Shown: positions 9,186 through 18,061, numbered from the stretch's first letter. The stretch: DNA of 64,000 nt from an uncultured Eubacteriales bacterium (GCA_900545175.1 UQYF01000001.1:1-64000); one strand, 5' to 3'. The notes: generated by a model not told the origin, from the letters alone. A program made the numbers and translations.

Positions 9186-10178
9186 ATGCCGCGAGGTGCA
9201 AATCAAAAGTTCAAGTTCTGCTATCTCATGAAAATTATGCTTGATAAGACCGATGATGAGCATGGTCTTACGATGCCGCAGATTATGGAAGAGCTTGAAA
9301 AATATGATGTCACGGCAGAGAGAAAAAGCATCTATGCTGATTTTCAGGACATGACGGATAAGTTTGGAATCGAAATCATCAAGGAACAGGTCGGAAGAGA
9401 GACTTTTTATCATGTCGGTTCGAGAGAGTTTGAACTGGCGGAGGTAAAGCTTCTTATTGATGCAATTCAGTCATCGAAGTTTATAACCAGAACGAAGTCA
9501 AGGGAACTTATAGCAAAGATAAAGAAGTTCGTGAGTGAGCATCAGGCAAAGCAGCTGCAACGGCAGGTATTCATTAATGACCGTGTTAAGACCATGAATG
9601 AAAGCGTATATTACAATGTGGATGATATACATAGTGCAATAAATCAGAATAAAAAAATACGGTTTAAATATTATAAGTGGGATATCAATAAGAAGCTTGT
9701 TCCAAGGCATGGAGGTGTCTGGTTCGTTGTAAGTCCTTGGGTGCTTATGTGGAATGATGAGAATTATTACATGGTTGCTTATGATGACTGGGATCATAAG
9801 CTTAAGCATTACCGTGTTGATAAGATGATGCATATTTGCATTGAAGAAGCAGCCAGGGACGGCAAGGATGATTTCAAAAGCTTTGATATGGCTGAATACT
9901 CCAAGGCGACTTTTGGAATGTATCAGGGAAAGAAGACAAGAGTCAGCATAGAGTTTGCTAACTATATGTGTGGTGTGTTTATAGACAGATTTGGCAAAGA
10001 TATTGTTTTCTATAAAGTGGATGACGAGCACAGCGGGCTCAATGTGGAAGTGAACGTAAGCACACAGTTCTTTGGCTGGGTATTCAGTCTTGGCAGTGAA
10101 GTGAAGGTGACAGGACCTGAAGAGGTTGTCATGCAGCTTAGGGATGCGGCAAGTGAATTTGTAAAAAAATACGAATAA
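9186..10178 (+). CDS. WYL-domain transcriptional regulator
   Basis: A 330-residue regulator with an N-terminal winged-helix region (residues about 10-75, with a long KSIYADFQDM recognition segment) and a WYL-type ligand-sensing domain in the middle (IRFKYYKWD, then WVLMWNDENYYMVAYD and HYRVDKM). ATG 9186 is set by AAAGGAGG at 9171-9178; the frame is open upstream but lacks a ribosome site. WYL proteins sense nucleic acid or nucleotide ligands and often govern DNA-damage or defence genes; the target here is unknown. A terminator follows. Confidence 0.88.
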   Translation: MPRGANQKFKFCYLMKIMLDKTDDEHGLTMPQIMEELEKYDVTAERKSIYADFQDMTDKFGIEIIKEQVGRETFYHVGSREFELAEVKLLIDAIQSSKFITRTKSRELIAKIKKFVSEHQAKQLQRQVFINDRVKTMNESVYYNVDDIHSAINQNKKIRFKYYKWDINKKLVPRHGGVWFVVSPWVLMWNDENYYMVAYDDWDHKLKHYRVDKMMHICIEEAARDGKDDFKSFDMAEYSKATFGMYQGKKTRVSIEFANYMCGVFIDRFGKDIVFYKVDDEHSGLNVEVNVSTQFFGWVFSLGSEVKVTGPEEVVMQLRDAASEFVKKYE

Positions 10179-10192
10179 ATACAAGACTCATA

Positions 10193-10236
10193 AGTACCCC
10201 TTTTACCGGATATTTGGTGAAAGGGGTACTTATTAT
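10193..10236 (+). terminator. Intrinsic terminator after the WYL gene
   Basis: An inverted repeat AGTACCCCTTT...AAAGGGGTACT (about 10193-10231) with an inner ACC/GGT extension is followed by a T-rich tail. It ends the rtcB-XRE-WYL unit. Confidence 0.8.
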
Positions 10237-10435
10237 TTTAGTTTAGAATTCTGCCTTTTATGTTGCTGCATATCTGAAAAACAGATGATATGTTTTGATA
10301 TCTAAGGAACAATAGGAATTAACCTGTTATCTTGAAAATAAAAATGGGCTGTACTTTTTATTGAACACCTGATGAGTATAATGAAATTAACAGATGAGGA
10401 ACGGAAATCAACACATGTATAGAAAGGAACAGCTT

Positions 10436-10615
10436 ATGAAAAAACAGCAATTTACAATTTCAACCTGTGTATGCCCTCATTGTGGACTTAAATTTCCGAT
10501 ACCGAGAAAAAAGTCCATGGCAAGGGCGGCAGGGCATAAAAAATATTTGTGGTGTCCTGTATGCAGGGAGAGATTGAATTTTGATGAGTACAGATTTAAT
10601 GATTATATGGTTTAA
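10436..10615 (+). CDS. Small zinc-ribbon protein, 59 aa
   Basis: Two Cys pairs, CVCPHC and CPVC, are about 35 residues apart and imply one bound zinc. The stretch between them is basic (PIPRKKSMARAAGHKK). ATG 10436 follows AAAGGAAC; an ATG at 10415 is possible but less well placed. It precedes the exonuclease gene by a short gap and is probably cotranscribed. Function unknown; nucleic-acid binding is a guess. Confidence 0.7.
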   Translation: MKKQQFTISTCVCPHCGLKFPIPRKKSMARAAGHKKYLWCPVCRERLNFDEYRFNDYMV

Positions 10616-10643
10616 TATTTATACTCACAGGGAGGAAAAGCAT

Positions 10644-11309
10644 ATGAATTACATAATTGTCGATTTGGAGATGAATCCGGTGGCAGACAGATATAAGGCA
10701 GAGAGAAAAATCTGCCGTTCGGAGATTATTGAGATTGGTGCAGTTATCATGAATGATGAGTTTGATGTTCTTGGTGAATTTAAGACGCTTGTAAGACCTC
10801 AATATAATGATGTCATATACAAAAGATATGAGGAGATGACAGGCATAAGTACACAGATGGTATACGGTGCGCCGGTCTTTGCTGCAGCATATGAGATGTT
10901 TGTAAAATGGTGTGAGGCCTATGGCGATGCGTATGAGGTTTATGCATGGAGTGACAACGATTACAAGCAGGTTACTTCTGAGATGGAGCTTAAGCATTAT
11001 GACAGCGAAGCTGTGGAAGGAAAGCTGACAAAATGGTTCGATTTTCAGAAGGAATATACCAATAAGCTAGGTCTTGAGAAGGTCATGTCCTTGGAAAAGG
11101 CATTGAATTACGTTGGCATAGAATATAAAGGCCATATGCACGATGCACTCTGCGACGCAAGAAATACAGCTGAGCTGTTCAGGATTGCCAGAGATGAGAA
11201 CAGCAATGAAGCTCTTAAGAATATCATGGATGTATTAAAGCCAAGCAATATAAGCAGCTCTCTTGGCGAGCTGTTTAACTTCGGAGCACTTATGGCAAAG
11301 GTAGGATAG
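10644..11309 (+). CDS. DEDD-family 3'-5' exonuclease
   Basis: A 221-residue DnaQ-like exonuclease. The DEDDh residues are visible: IIVDLEMN (Asp and Glu near the start), a middle Asp in YAWSDNDYKQV, and the C-terminal GHMHDALCDARNTAELF with His and Asp. ATG 10644 follows GGGAGGAAAAG. The family trims RNA or DNA 3' ends; substrate cannot be told from sequence. A terminator lies at 11338. Confidence 0.9.
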   Translation: MNYIIVDLEMNPVADRYKAERKICRSEIIEIGAVIMNDEFDVLGEFKTLVRPQYNDVIYKRYEEMTGISTQMVYGAPVFAAAYEMFVKWCEAYGDAYEVYAWSDNDYKQVTSEMELKHYDSEAVEGKLTKWFDFQKEYTNKLGLEKVMSLEKALNYVGIEYKGHMHDALCDARNTAELFRIARDENSNEALKNIMDVLKPSNISSSLGELFNFGALMAKVG

Positions 11310-11337
11310 TAGAAATGAAAAATTGATAAAATGATAT

Positions 11338-11372
11338 AAACCAGCCGGAAAAAGTTACCGGCTGGTTTATTA
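11338..11372 (+). terminator. Intrinsic terminator after the exonuclease gene
   Basis: The inverted repeat AACCAGCCGG / CCGGCTGGTT encloses a short A-rich loop and is followed by TTATTAAT. Confidence 0.85.
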
Positions 11373-11516
11373 ATGTATAAAAGACTGAAATTGCTAAAAA
11401 GGTTCGGGTGGCAGAACATGTTTTGACACCCGAACTCTAAAAATAAAAAAGGATTTTCAAGAGAGTATTGAGGATTTATAATAAATATGAGATTAAAGAA
11501 GGATAGGAAGAAGATT

Positions 11517-11927
11517 ATGGTTAAAAAGATTGTAAAAGGCAAAAATATTTTCTTAAAGAAGGCGAAGCCTGCAACTGAGGAAGACAGGCAGGTTGTGACA
11601 GATCTTATAGACACACTAAGGGCAAATGACAAGATATGTGTCGGTATGGCAGCCAATATGATAGGTGTAAATAAGTCGATAATCGTAGTAGCGGTAGGGC
11701 CGTTCCAGTTTGCTATGATAAACCCTGTGATAACTGAGAAATCAGGTGAGTACAGCACAAAAGAGAGCTGTCTGTCATTAGATGGTGTAAGGACATGTAC
11801 AAGATATGAGCAAATAGAAGTTGATTACCTAGACAGTGATTTTATGCCAAGACATGGAAAGTACAGCGGATTTACGGCGCAGATTATTCAGCATGAGATT
11901 GACCATTGCAATGGGGTAGTAATCTAG
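11517..11927 (+). CDS. Peptide deformylase-like protein, short form
   Basis: Removes the formyl group from nascent N-termini if active. The three deformylase motifs are present but two are altered: GMAANMIG (classical GxGLAAxQIG), ESCLSL (EGCLS) and QHEIDHCNG with the metal-binding HExxH. At 136 residues it is shorter than typical Def (about 150-190). ATG 11517 follows GGAAGAAG; ATG 11487 is also possible. The changed motif 1 suggests a paralogue rather than the essential housekeeping enzyme. Confidence 0.85.
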   Translation: MVKKIVKGKNIFLKKAKPATEEDRQVVTDLIDTLRANDKICVGMAANMIGVNKSIIVVAVGPFQFAMINPVITEKSGEYSTKESCLSLDGVRTCTRYEQIEVDYLDSDFMPRHGKYSGFTAQIIQHEIDHCNGVVI

Positions 11928-11955
11928 TGTTGGAAATAAAATAAGGAGAGCAGTC

Positions 11956-12174
11956 ATGGAAATTAAAAGCATATTAATAAAAGACACAACAAAAGAAGAG
12001 CGTATAAGAATTGTACAGGAAGCACTCAATCAGTGCGGAGGTGCCTGCGATTTTTGTAACGGATGTGATAATTTGGGTGGAGGTTCCGTTGATACATTTT
12101 ATGAGCCATATATCAACGGCGAGAAGGAAATCCGTCAGTTGAACGAGGAATACAAAAGCGCAATGGTAAAGTAG
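11956..12174 (+). CDS. Small Cys-rich protein, 72 aa
   Basis: ATG 11956 follows AAGGAG. A Cys cluster, CGGACDFCNGCDN (residues about 27-39), could bind zinc or an Fe-S cluster, though nothing here proves it. It follows the deformylase-like gene by 28 bases and is likely cotranscribed. I do not recognise the family. Confidence 0.7.
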   Translation: MEIKSILIKDTTKEERIRIVQEALNQCGGACDFCNGCDNLGGGSVDTFYEPYINGEKEIRQLNEEYKSAMVK

Positions 12175-12250
12175 TGCAACAGGTAGTTGCTTTTGTCAGC
12201 GCATATTCTACTGTATAATTCCTGTATAATATTTGAAGGAGGATGAGACT

Positions 12251-13021
12251 TTGGAAACAAAAAATATTATTTTGAAGCTTCGCATTCAAAGAGGAATGTC
12301 TCAGGATGAATTAGCTGAGAAAATTATGGTAACACGCCAGGCGGTATCGCGTTGGGAAAATGGCGAAACGATACCGAATACAGAAACACTAAAACTTTTG
12401 TCGAGAGAGTTTGATGTATCAATCAATACACTTTTAGGAGAGCCAAGAAAGCTTGTCTGCCAGTGCTGCGGGATGCCTATTGACGATGACATATTAGGAC
12501 GTGATAAAGACGGCACATTGAATGAGGATTATTGCAAATGGTGTTATGCTGACGGAACTTATACTTATACATATAGTAATATGGACGAGTTGATTGATAT
12601 ATGTGTTAAAAATATGGTCAATGAGAATTTTACAGAAGAACAGGCTCGTTCATATGTGATGGAAATGCTCCCTAAGTTGGATTATTGGAAAAGATATGAT
12701 GAGCTTGGTGACAATGGACAGTTTGACGAGTTTAAGAGGCAACTGATTGATGAGATAAATGACCTTCATGTGGATGGACTTCCAAGAGTTGAGAGGCTTA
12801 ATGCACTTGTAGGTAAGTATGTGAATCTGGAGTTCACACTTCCAAGCGGCAATAAAGTGAAGTTTTTGGATGATGGGAAGACATATCTGGGGAATCAGTT
12901 AGAATCAGAATTCGGAGGCGAAAGATGTTTTGGAATTCTTGCGGATATGGATTTTATAATGATATGCACCTATGAAGCAAATGGTGAAAACCCGGAACTA
13001 GTGCTCTATAAAAAGAGATGA
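12251..13021 (+). CDS. XRE regulator with zinc-ribbon domain
   Basis: A 256-residue protein. Residues 1-65 form a Cro/C1 helix-turn-helix (MSQDELAEKIMVTRQAVSRW, then NTETLKLLSREFDVSI). Next is a Cys motif, CQCCGMPI followed about 25 residues later by CKWC, of the zinc-ribbon type often seen in Firmicute proteins of this build. The C-terminal 100 residues are a small beta-rich region with no assigned role. TTG 12251 is preferred because GAAGGAGG lies at 12235-12242; an upstream TTG would overlap that site. Two TATAAT boxes (12214 and 12225) lie upstream, but no convincing -35 is seen. Confidence 0.83.
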   Translation: METKNIILKLRIQRGMSQDELAEKIMVTRQAVSRWENGETIPNTETLKLLSREFDVSINTLLGEPRKLVCQCCGMPIDDDILGRDKDGTLNEDYCKWCYADGTYTYTYSNMDELIDICVKNMVNENFTEEQARSYVMEMLPKLDYWKRYDELGDNGQFDEFKRQLIDEINDLHVDGLPRVERLNALVGKYVNLEFTLPSGNKVKFLDDGKTYLGNQLESEFGGERCFGILADMDFIMICTYEANGENPELVLYKKR

Positions 13022-13236
13022 TTAGGGCAGAATGAGTATTATTTGATGACCATACTGAATCTGTATACGAAGCTGAGGTACATAAGCTTTACATTAGTAT
13101 ATGAGTTTTGTATATATTTTTTATTGAAAAATAAATAGATTAAACCACTGGTATATTTCTTTTTGTTCAGATATATTGTAAAATATGAAATAGTCAGATA
13201 CAGTTCACAAGAAAATTCTGAAAGGAATGGTGCAAA

Positions 13237-13752
13237 ATGGTTATAATGACATCAGCGTATGCTAATAAGATGCTTAAGAAGCTTACAGAGGATAAGGAGT
13301 ACTGGTTAAGGAAGGAAAATGAAGGTTGTTCATATATTGCGGCAGCAGATGAGGAGCCTGTGATACCTGATTATGATTATGTGTCGGTGGCTGCTGAGAT
13401 TGCAGCGATTGATAAGAAGATAATGAAGATAAAGCATGCAATCAATGTGAACAATGTCACTAACAGGATTGACATTGGCGGCGAGCAGATGACTATTGAT
13501 GAAATACTTGTCAGAATGGCTCAGCTCAATAAGCGCAAGGCATTTCTTGACTCGTTGAGAAAGCGCGCACCGAAGACAAGAATCGGCTCAGTTGCATTTA
13601 ATGCGAGAAAGACAGCACCGGAGTACGAATATATCAACTATGATCTGGCACTTGTAAAGGAAGACTACGAGCGCATAGATGCACAGATAGCGGCAATGCA
13701 GATTGCACTTGACAAGTATAACCAGACGTTTGAATTTGAAGTGGAATTATAG
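13237..13752 (+). CDS. Coiled-coil protein, possibly DIP1984/septicolysin-like
   Basis: A 171-residue, mostly helical protein with two heptad-like stretches (residues about 50-75 and 85-110) around a GGEQMTIDEILVRM segment. The layout resembles the DIP1984 family; this is from memory and weak. ATG 13237 follows AAAGGAATGG; ATG 13246 is possible. Stands alone and is followed by a hairpin. Confidence 0.7.
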   Translation: MVIMTSAYANKMLKKLTEDKEYWLRKENEGCSYIAAADEEPVIPDYDYVSVAAEIAAIDKKIMKIKHAINVNNVTNRIDIGGEQMTIDEILVRMAQLNKRKAFLDSLRKRAPKTRIGSVAFNARKTAPEYEYINYDLALVKEDYERIDAQIAAMQIALDKYNQTFEFEVEL

Positions 13753-13761
13753 TTTATGAAA

Positions 13762-13808
13762 TAAAAGAGAAAGCACATCAACCTTGGCTGATGGGTTGAA
13801 CTCTTTTA
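13762..13808 (+). terminator. Hairpin after the coiled-coil gene
   Basis: AAAAGAG...CTCTTTT encloses TCAACC...GGTTGA, a two-part stem with bulges, followed by a TTTTA tail in the outer arm. Likely a terminator. Confidence 0.6.
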
Positions 13809-13812
13809 TCCG

Positions 13813-13932
13813 ATGTTTTATACAAGTCCGGTATCAGATAGAGATGCGAAGCATCGATTTTATATGAGCAGAAAGCGGATTGTGGATATCAGTGAGTTTC
13901 CGTACAGATATGAAGTCAAATATAAAAAATAA
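13813..13932 (+). CDS. 39-codon ORF containing the RDAKHRFY repeat (copy A)
   Basis: ATG 13813 opens a 39-residue frame, MFYTSPVSDRDAKHRFYMSR onward, ending at 13932. Bases 13841-13893 match 28901-28953 with nine differences, five of them at third codon positions, so the repeat behaves like coding sequence. No ribosome site is clear. It may be a true small gene or the tail of a decayed one. Confidence 0.35.
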   Translation: MFYTSPVSDRDAKHRFYMSRKRIVDISEFPYRYEVKYKK

Positions 13933-14312
13933 TTGCGGTTAATAACGTATATGACGTATTGTTTATTGTTAGTGTTATTGCTTATTTTGTTATTTGTTAT
14001 GAAATATTGTTTATGGTTTCTTATTGGAGAAGCTTAAATTTTTTCGTATCTGTTAAAAACTTTGCATGCAGGTGCATGGCATGGAAGTACGGTTTCATAT
14101 GCCTTTTGAATATTGTCAAACAGGTGTGAAAATATTTTTTTACACACCTGTTTGCTTAGGTTAAAAAGATAAGCAAAAATATTATAATAAAAATAAAGAA
14201 ATATTGAATGCAGATTCAAAGATGAGTAGATTTTATTTAAGCTTGCTTAAAGGGATGGGTATGAGCGTAAGTAAATTAAATTATAAGGTTAATAAAATGT
14301 TAAATATCTAAC
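13933..14312. other. AT-rich intergenic stretch
   Basis: No convincing gene. It contains one perfect 11-bp inverted repeat (14118-14128 with 14143-14153, AAACAGGTGTG arms) with a T7 run in its loop. This could stop transcription or be a bidirectional hairpin. A short reverse frame through this stretch has low complexity and no ribosome site. Confidence 0.5.
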
Positions 14313-14346
14313 AAACGGTGTCTTGATTTTAGGACACCGTTTTTTT
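14313..14346 (+). terminator. Intrinsic terminator before the LytTR operon
   Basis: AAACGGTGTC (14313-14322) pairs with GACACCGTTT (14333-14342), followed by a T run to 14346. There is no evident gene just upstream, so it may end a short unannotated transcript. Confidence 0.85.
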
Positions 14347-14443
14347 ACCGATTAGATAGAGAAACAGACCACATATCGCAAATTGCTTTATTTTTAGTAA
14401 AGCATAGATATAATCAAATATATGGAAAAGAGAGGAGCTGCAG

Positions 14444-14884
14444 ATGAAAATAGCGTTTGAGATAAGCGATAAATATAAAAAAACGGAAGTCCATATCTGC
14501 TGTGAGAAGGACAGCCTTGAAAACAGGCAGATTTATATGACAGTCAGAGATGCTTTGGAAAAAAGTATAACTGCCTATGATGAAAATGAGCCGGTTATGG
14601 TGAGACATAATGACATCATAAGAATATTTACCCAGAATAAGAATGTGTATCTTCTGACTGAGAATAGACAGTATCGTCTGAGGGAGAGGTTGTATGAATT
14701 GGAGGAAATACTTGACAGTGGACAGTTTGTGAGAATATCCAATTCTGAGATTGTGAATGTAAGAAAAATAATTAAGATGGATACAAGCCTTACAGGAACG
14801 ATACAGATGTATATGAAGGGAAATACGCAGACATTTGTGTCAAGGAGATATGTAAGCAGGATAAAGAAGGCTTTAAAGTTATAG
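14444..14884 (+). CDS. LytTR-domain transcriptional regulator
   Basis: A 146-residue DNA-binding protein with a C-terminal LytTR domain (residues about 45-146; NKNVYLLTENRQYRLRERLY, then FVRISNSEIVNVRKI and RRYVSRIKKAL). There is no receiver domain. ATG 14444 follows GAGAGGAGC. It heads an operon with DUF3021 and ABC transporter genes, a frequent Firmicute arrangement in which the regulator controls its own transporter operon. Confidence 0.93.
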   Translation: MKIAFEISDKYKKTEVHICCEKDSLENRQIYMTVRDALEKSITAYDENEPVMVRHNDIIRIFTQNKNVYLLTENRQYRLRERLYELEEILDSGQFVRISNSEIVNVRKIIKMDTSLTGTIQMYMKGNTQTFVSRRYVSRIKKALKL

Positions 14885-14902
14885 AAAATAGAACTTGAAA
14901 GG

Positions 14903-15388
14903 ATGAATGAGATGATAAAGAATCTATTGTTTAGAATAGCAAATAGCTTTATGTATGCGATAGGGATAACAACAGTAGTCTATACTTTTATTATTTTTTT
15001 TACAGGGGGTATGCCTCTTCTGCCGGAGTATGCAGGGAGGTTTGACAATGATGTGAAAGCGTTGTTAGTACAGCTTATATTGATTGGCTTGATGAGTGCT
15101 GTGCTTGGAGGTGGTTCAATAATAATGGAGCTTGAAAGGCTTGGACTGATTGTGCAGAGCATTGTTTACTTTATTATATCGTTGTGTGTATGGCTTTTTG
15201 TGGGAGATTTTTGCTGGTGTATTACAAAATATCCTCAGGCTTTTATATCCGTAGTTGTGAGCTACACTATATCATATATTATATGCTGGACGATTCAGTA
15301 TAGGATATGCAAAAAGAATATAGCCGATATCAATAAAAAATTAAAGGAATTGGAGGAGGATAATCATGGAGAAGGCTATAGTGATTGA
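14903..15388 (+). CDS. DUF3021 family membrane protein
   Basis: A 161-residue protein with four predicted membrane segments (about 13-33, 48-70, 78-98 and 103-123) and a charged C-terminal tail. DUF3021 proteins are standard partners of stand-alone LytTR regulators and may hold them at the membrane; this role is inferred from context. Its end overlaps the next start by 23 bases. Confidence 0.88.
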   Translation: MNEMIKNLLFRIANSFMYAIGITTVVYTFIIFFTGGMPLLPEYAGRFDNDVKALLVQLILIGLMSAVLGGGSIIMELERLGLIVQSIVYFIISLCVWLFVGDFCWCITKYPQAFISVVVSYTISYIICWTIQYRICKKNIADINKKLKELEEDNHGEGYSD

Positions 15389-16091
15389 TGGCTTAAAAAA
15401 ATATTATGGTGAAAAAGCGGCTGTAGATGGTATATCTTTTGAAGTTGAGCAGGGAACGCTTTTTTCATTGCTGGGTGTCAACGGAGCAGGAAAGACAACC
15501 ACAATAAAGATGCTCACCGGGCTTGTAAAGCCTGATTGTGGGGATGCTTATGTGATGGGAAGGAGCATAAAAGATGAACTTGACCAAGTGAAGAAGATAG
15601 TGAGTGTTTCACCGCAGGATACAGCCATTGCACCGAATCTTACAGTCAGGGAGAATCTTGAGTTTATTGCAGGTATCTATGGTATGGGGCGGAAAAAAGC
15701 AAGACAAAAAGCCGATGAGATGATAGAAGAATTTTCGTTTGCTGATGTGGAGAAGACAATGGCAAAGACCTTATCCGGCGGATGGCAGAGGAGGTTAAGC
15801 ATTGCCATGGCACTCATCACTGAACCGGAGGTTTTATTTCTGGATGAGCCGACGCTTGGGCTGGATGTCATTGCAAGGAGAGAGCTGTGGCAGATTATCA
15901 GTTCAATCAAGAATAAAGTGACAATAGTGCTGACTACACATTATATGGAGGAGGCCGGGAGACTGTCGGATAAGGCTGCTGTTATGGTAAAAGGAAAGAT
16001 TAAGGCGGTTGGAAGTGTGGAAGAGCTGCTAAAAAATACAGGTAAAGCTACCTTGGAGGATGCATTTGTATCGATAGTCGGTTCGGAATAG
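15366..16091 (+). CDS. ABC transporter ATP-binding protein
   Basis: A 241-residue ABC ATPase of the drug/multidrug-export type. It has Walker A GVNGAGKTT near residue 36, a signature TLSGGWQRRLSIAMAL near 137, and Walker B EVLFLDEPTLGLD near 155, then the H-loop VLTTHYMEEA. The signature carries Trp after the usual LSGG. ATG 15366 follows GGAGGAGG and overlaps the DUF3021 end, so the two are translationally coupled. It pairs with the permease at 16106. Confidence 0.95.
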   Translation: MEKAIVIDGLKKYYGEKAAVDGISFEVEQGTLFSLLGVNGAGKTTTIKMLTGLVKPDCGDAYVMGRSIKDELDQVKKIVSVSPQDTAIAPNLTVRENLEFIAGIYGMGRKKARQKADEMIEEFSFADVEKTMAKTLSGGWQRRLSIAMALITEPEVLFLDEPTLGLDVIARRELWQIISSIKNKVTIVLTTHYMEEAGRLSDKAAVMVKGKIKAVGSVEELLKNTGKATLEDAFVSIVGSE

Positions 16092-16105
16092 AAGGAGATG
16101 AGAAA

Positions 16106-16861
16106 ATGAGAGGATTAGTATTTGGCAAGAGAACTTTTAAGGAGATATTGCGGGAACCGTTAAGCTATATTTTCTGTATAGGATTTCCTGTTGTTATGCT
16201 TGTAATCATGACTATTGTAAATGATGGCATACCTAAGGAGAGCGGCGTTACGGTTTTCAGGCTTAATAGCCTGACACCGGGAATAATTGTGTTCGGTCTT
16301 GGTTTTGTAATGTTATTTACATGCATACAGGTGTCAAAAGACAGGACAACAGCGCTTATGATGCGTCTTTACACATCGCCGATGAAAACGATTGATTTTC
16401 TGGCCGGATATACACTTCCGGTTATGCTTATCGGGCTTATCCAGTCGATTGTGACATATGTGTGCGCATGGATTATAAGTCTGATTGTTGGCGAAGGCTT
16501 GGAGATAGTTAATATGCTGCTGTGTCTGGTATGCCTTATACCTACTGCGATAATGCTGATAGGCTTTGGCTTGCTGTTCGGCTCTTTGCTAAGTGACAAA
16601 GCTGCGCCTGGCTTCTGTTCAATAATAATTTCGCTTATCAGTATGGTTGGCGGCGTGTTCATGGATGTTGATATGATGGGTGGTGCAATAAAGAATGTGA
16701 GCCATGCACTTGCGTTTTACCATGGAGTGAATATTGCAAGAAGTGCTTTTTCAGGCAGTATGGATGGACTTATAAAATCGTTTGCGGTAGTAGCTGTCTG
16801 GGCTGTGGCAGTATATGCAATGGCTTGTATTATATTTAAGAATAAAATGCGTAGAGCATGA
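16106..16861 (+). CDS. ABC-2 type transporter permease
   Basis: A 251-residue membrane protein with about six predicted segments and the ABC-2 permease build: an N-terminal cytoplasmic amphipathic stretch, then a conserved TALMMRLYTSPM region typical of drug-export permeases. ATG 16106 follows GAAGGAGATG, 15 bases after the ATPase. Substrate not evident; the pair with a LytTR regulator suggests peptide, antibiotic or lipid export. Confidence 0.92.
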   Translation: MRGLVFGKRTFKEILREPLSYIFCIGFPVVMLVIMTIVNDGIPKESGVTVFRLNSLTPGIIVFGLGFVMLFTCIQVSKDRTTALMMRLYTSPMKTIDFLAGYTLPVMLIGLIQSIVTYVCAWIISLIVGEGLEIVNMLLCLVCLIPTAIMLIGFGLLFGSLLSDKAAPGFCSIIISLISMVGGVFMDVDMMGGAIKNVSHALAFYHGVNIARSAFSGSMDGLIKSFAVVAVWAVAVYAMACIIFKNKMRRA

Positions 16862-16924
16862 TTTCGGTTTTAATACTGCTTATATGCAGGCATGATACAT
16901 CTGTTTATTTATTCTAATGATGTT

Positions 16925-16991
16925 GGGGTCAAAAGGTCTTTTGCCCCTATGAATACAACAGATTTGATAGAGGCGGGTGGTATCACCCGCC
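16925..16991. terminator. Two hairpins between convergent genes
   Basis: GGGGTCAAAAG/CTTTTGCCCC (16925-16947) and GGCGGGTG/CACCCGCC (16972-16991) lie between the forward permease and the reverse NYN gene. Neither has a long T run on the forward strand, but both sit where a bidirectional stop is expected. Confidence 0.55.
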
Positions 16992-17010
16992 GGTTCGGTC
17001 AGCGTCTCCT

Positions 17011-17871
17011 TTACTTTATTTTGTCGAGGATTTTAATATGTGTCTTGAACATTGAATAATACTTATCGCTCAATTCTTTTTTGTACTTGGTTTGAAGTGC
17101 AGACTTAAAGGAATTGAGATTTTTTTTGCTTTTCCAGGAAGCCATGATAAATGCAGGAAAATCTTCCGGCATTGACAGCTTTTCCTCTGACAGCTCAAAA
17201 ACTATAGAGCAATAAGAATATTGTTTTTCTTTGGTGTCTTCGTGCTTATGTTTGCTGATGTAATTGTTGTAAGCGTTATCCGATTTGAAAGCATTGTAAT
17301 AGGTTTTACCTTTTTTCGTGCCGAAAAGCTGCTGAAGGGCAAGGTGGAGAAGTTGTAAATTATCTTTACCTATTATATAGAGAATTTCTTTGGCTCTTAC
17401 ATCTATCACTTCAGGGGCAGGTTTTGGCTCAGGAGAAGGCTTTGGCGTGGATGGCTCGTTTTCAGGAGAAGGGATGACAATATCAGGCTTAGCTATAGTC
17501 TCTGAGGAGCAGGCCTTGCCTTGAATGCGGCTGACGGGAATATTGCGGTGGGTCCAATATTTCACGACTGCGTCAAAGCCTGTATCATTTGAGACAATAA
17601 TAAATTCTGTGTCATCTAAATCGCTTACACGGTATCCAAGCTCGGTGCTTAATTGGAAGTCAAGTGCGTTATTTCCCTCGCAGCATTCGATGAAGGTAAC
17701 TTCTCTTGGAGACTGCTTGAGAAGTACCAGATTTTTGTAATTCATATGCGGGCTTTTCGCAGTGTAAAATACAAGAATCTCATCCTCACCTGCGATGGTG
17801 TTAAGCAGAGAAATCCAGCTGTCACCGACATTCTCGCTATCGATAAAATATATTTTATTCATACATTTCAT
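17011..17871 (-). CDS. NYN/PIN-like domain protein
   Basis: The N-terminal 130 residues look like a NYN/PIN-like nuclease fold: YFIDSENVGDSW at the start (Asp and Asn in the first acidic motif), FYTAKSPHMNY, ALDFQLSTELGY and VSNDTGFDAVVKYW, giving the acidic cluster expected for metal-dependent RNA cleavage. A proline-rich linker (PSTPKPSPEPKPAPEV) joins it to a C-terminal helical part of about 120 residues. The start at 17871 (MKCMNK) is uncertain; 17862 is equally possible. No partner gene. RNA processing or defence is inferred only from the fold. Confidence 0.8.
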   Translation of the reverse strand: MKCMNKIYFIDSENVGDSWISLLNTIAGEDEILVFYTAKSPHMNYKNLVLLKQSPREVTFIECCEGNNALDFQLSTELGYRVSDLDDTEFIIVSNDTGFDAVVKYWTHRNIPVSRIQGKACSSETIAKPDIVIPSPENEPSTPKPSPEPKPAPEVIDVRAKEILYIIGKDNLQLLHLALQQLFGTKKGKTYYNAFKSDNAYNNYISKHKHEDTKEKQYSYCSIVFELSEEKLSMPEDFPAFIMASWKSKKNLNSFKSALQTKYKKELSDKYYSMFKTHIKILDKIK

Positions 17872-17960
17872 AGCTGACCGGACATGGACATTATATATCA
17901 TGGAATTAAAATATGCTATATCCTTACACCATAAATTAGCTGAACTTATGTCATAATGAG

Positions 17961-18061
17961 CGAAAGAGAGCCGGAGGGAGCTTGCTCACTCCCGGCGAAC
18001 GGCGAAATTATTGAGTGAGCTTGCTTGCAAAATAATGAGTGAAAGAAAGCAATGCCGGCTC
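17961..18061. other. Structured intergenic element with alternative stems
   Basis: GAGCCGG (17968-17974) can pair with CCGGCTC (18055-18061), closing about 90 bases. Inside, GGGAG/CTCCC (17976-17993) competes with GCTCACTC/GAGTGAGC (17984-18020), and ATTATT/AATAAT (18007-18035) forms another stem. It sits between the divergent NYN gene and the GH43 pseudogene. Possibly a small non-autonomous repeat or an RNA leader. Confidence 0.45.

Noticed and set aside
9498..10184. 228-codon reverse frame opposite the WYL gene
   Set aside because: Antisense to a recognised regulator; composition is that of a shadow frame and no motif is seen.
14034..14219. 61-codon reverse frame
   Set aside because: Phe/Tyr/Leu-rich translation of AT-rich intergenic DNA, crossing a perfect hairpin.
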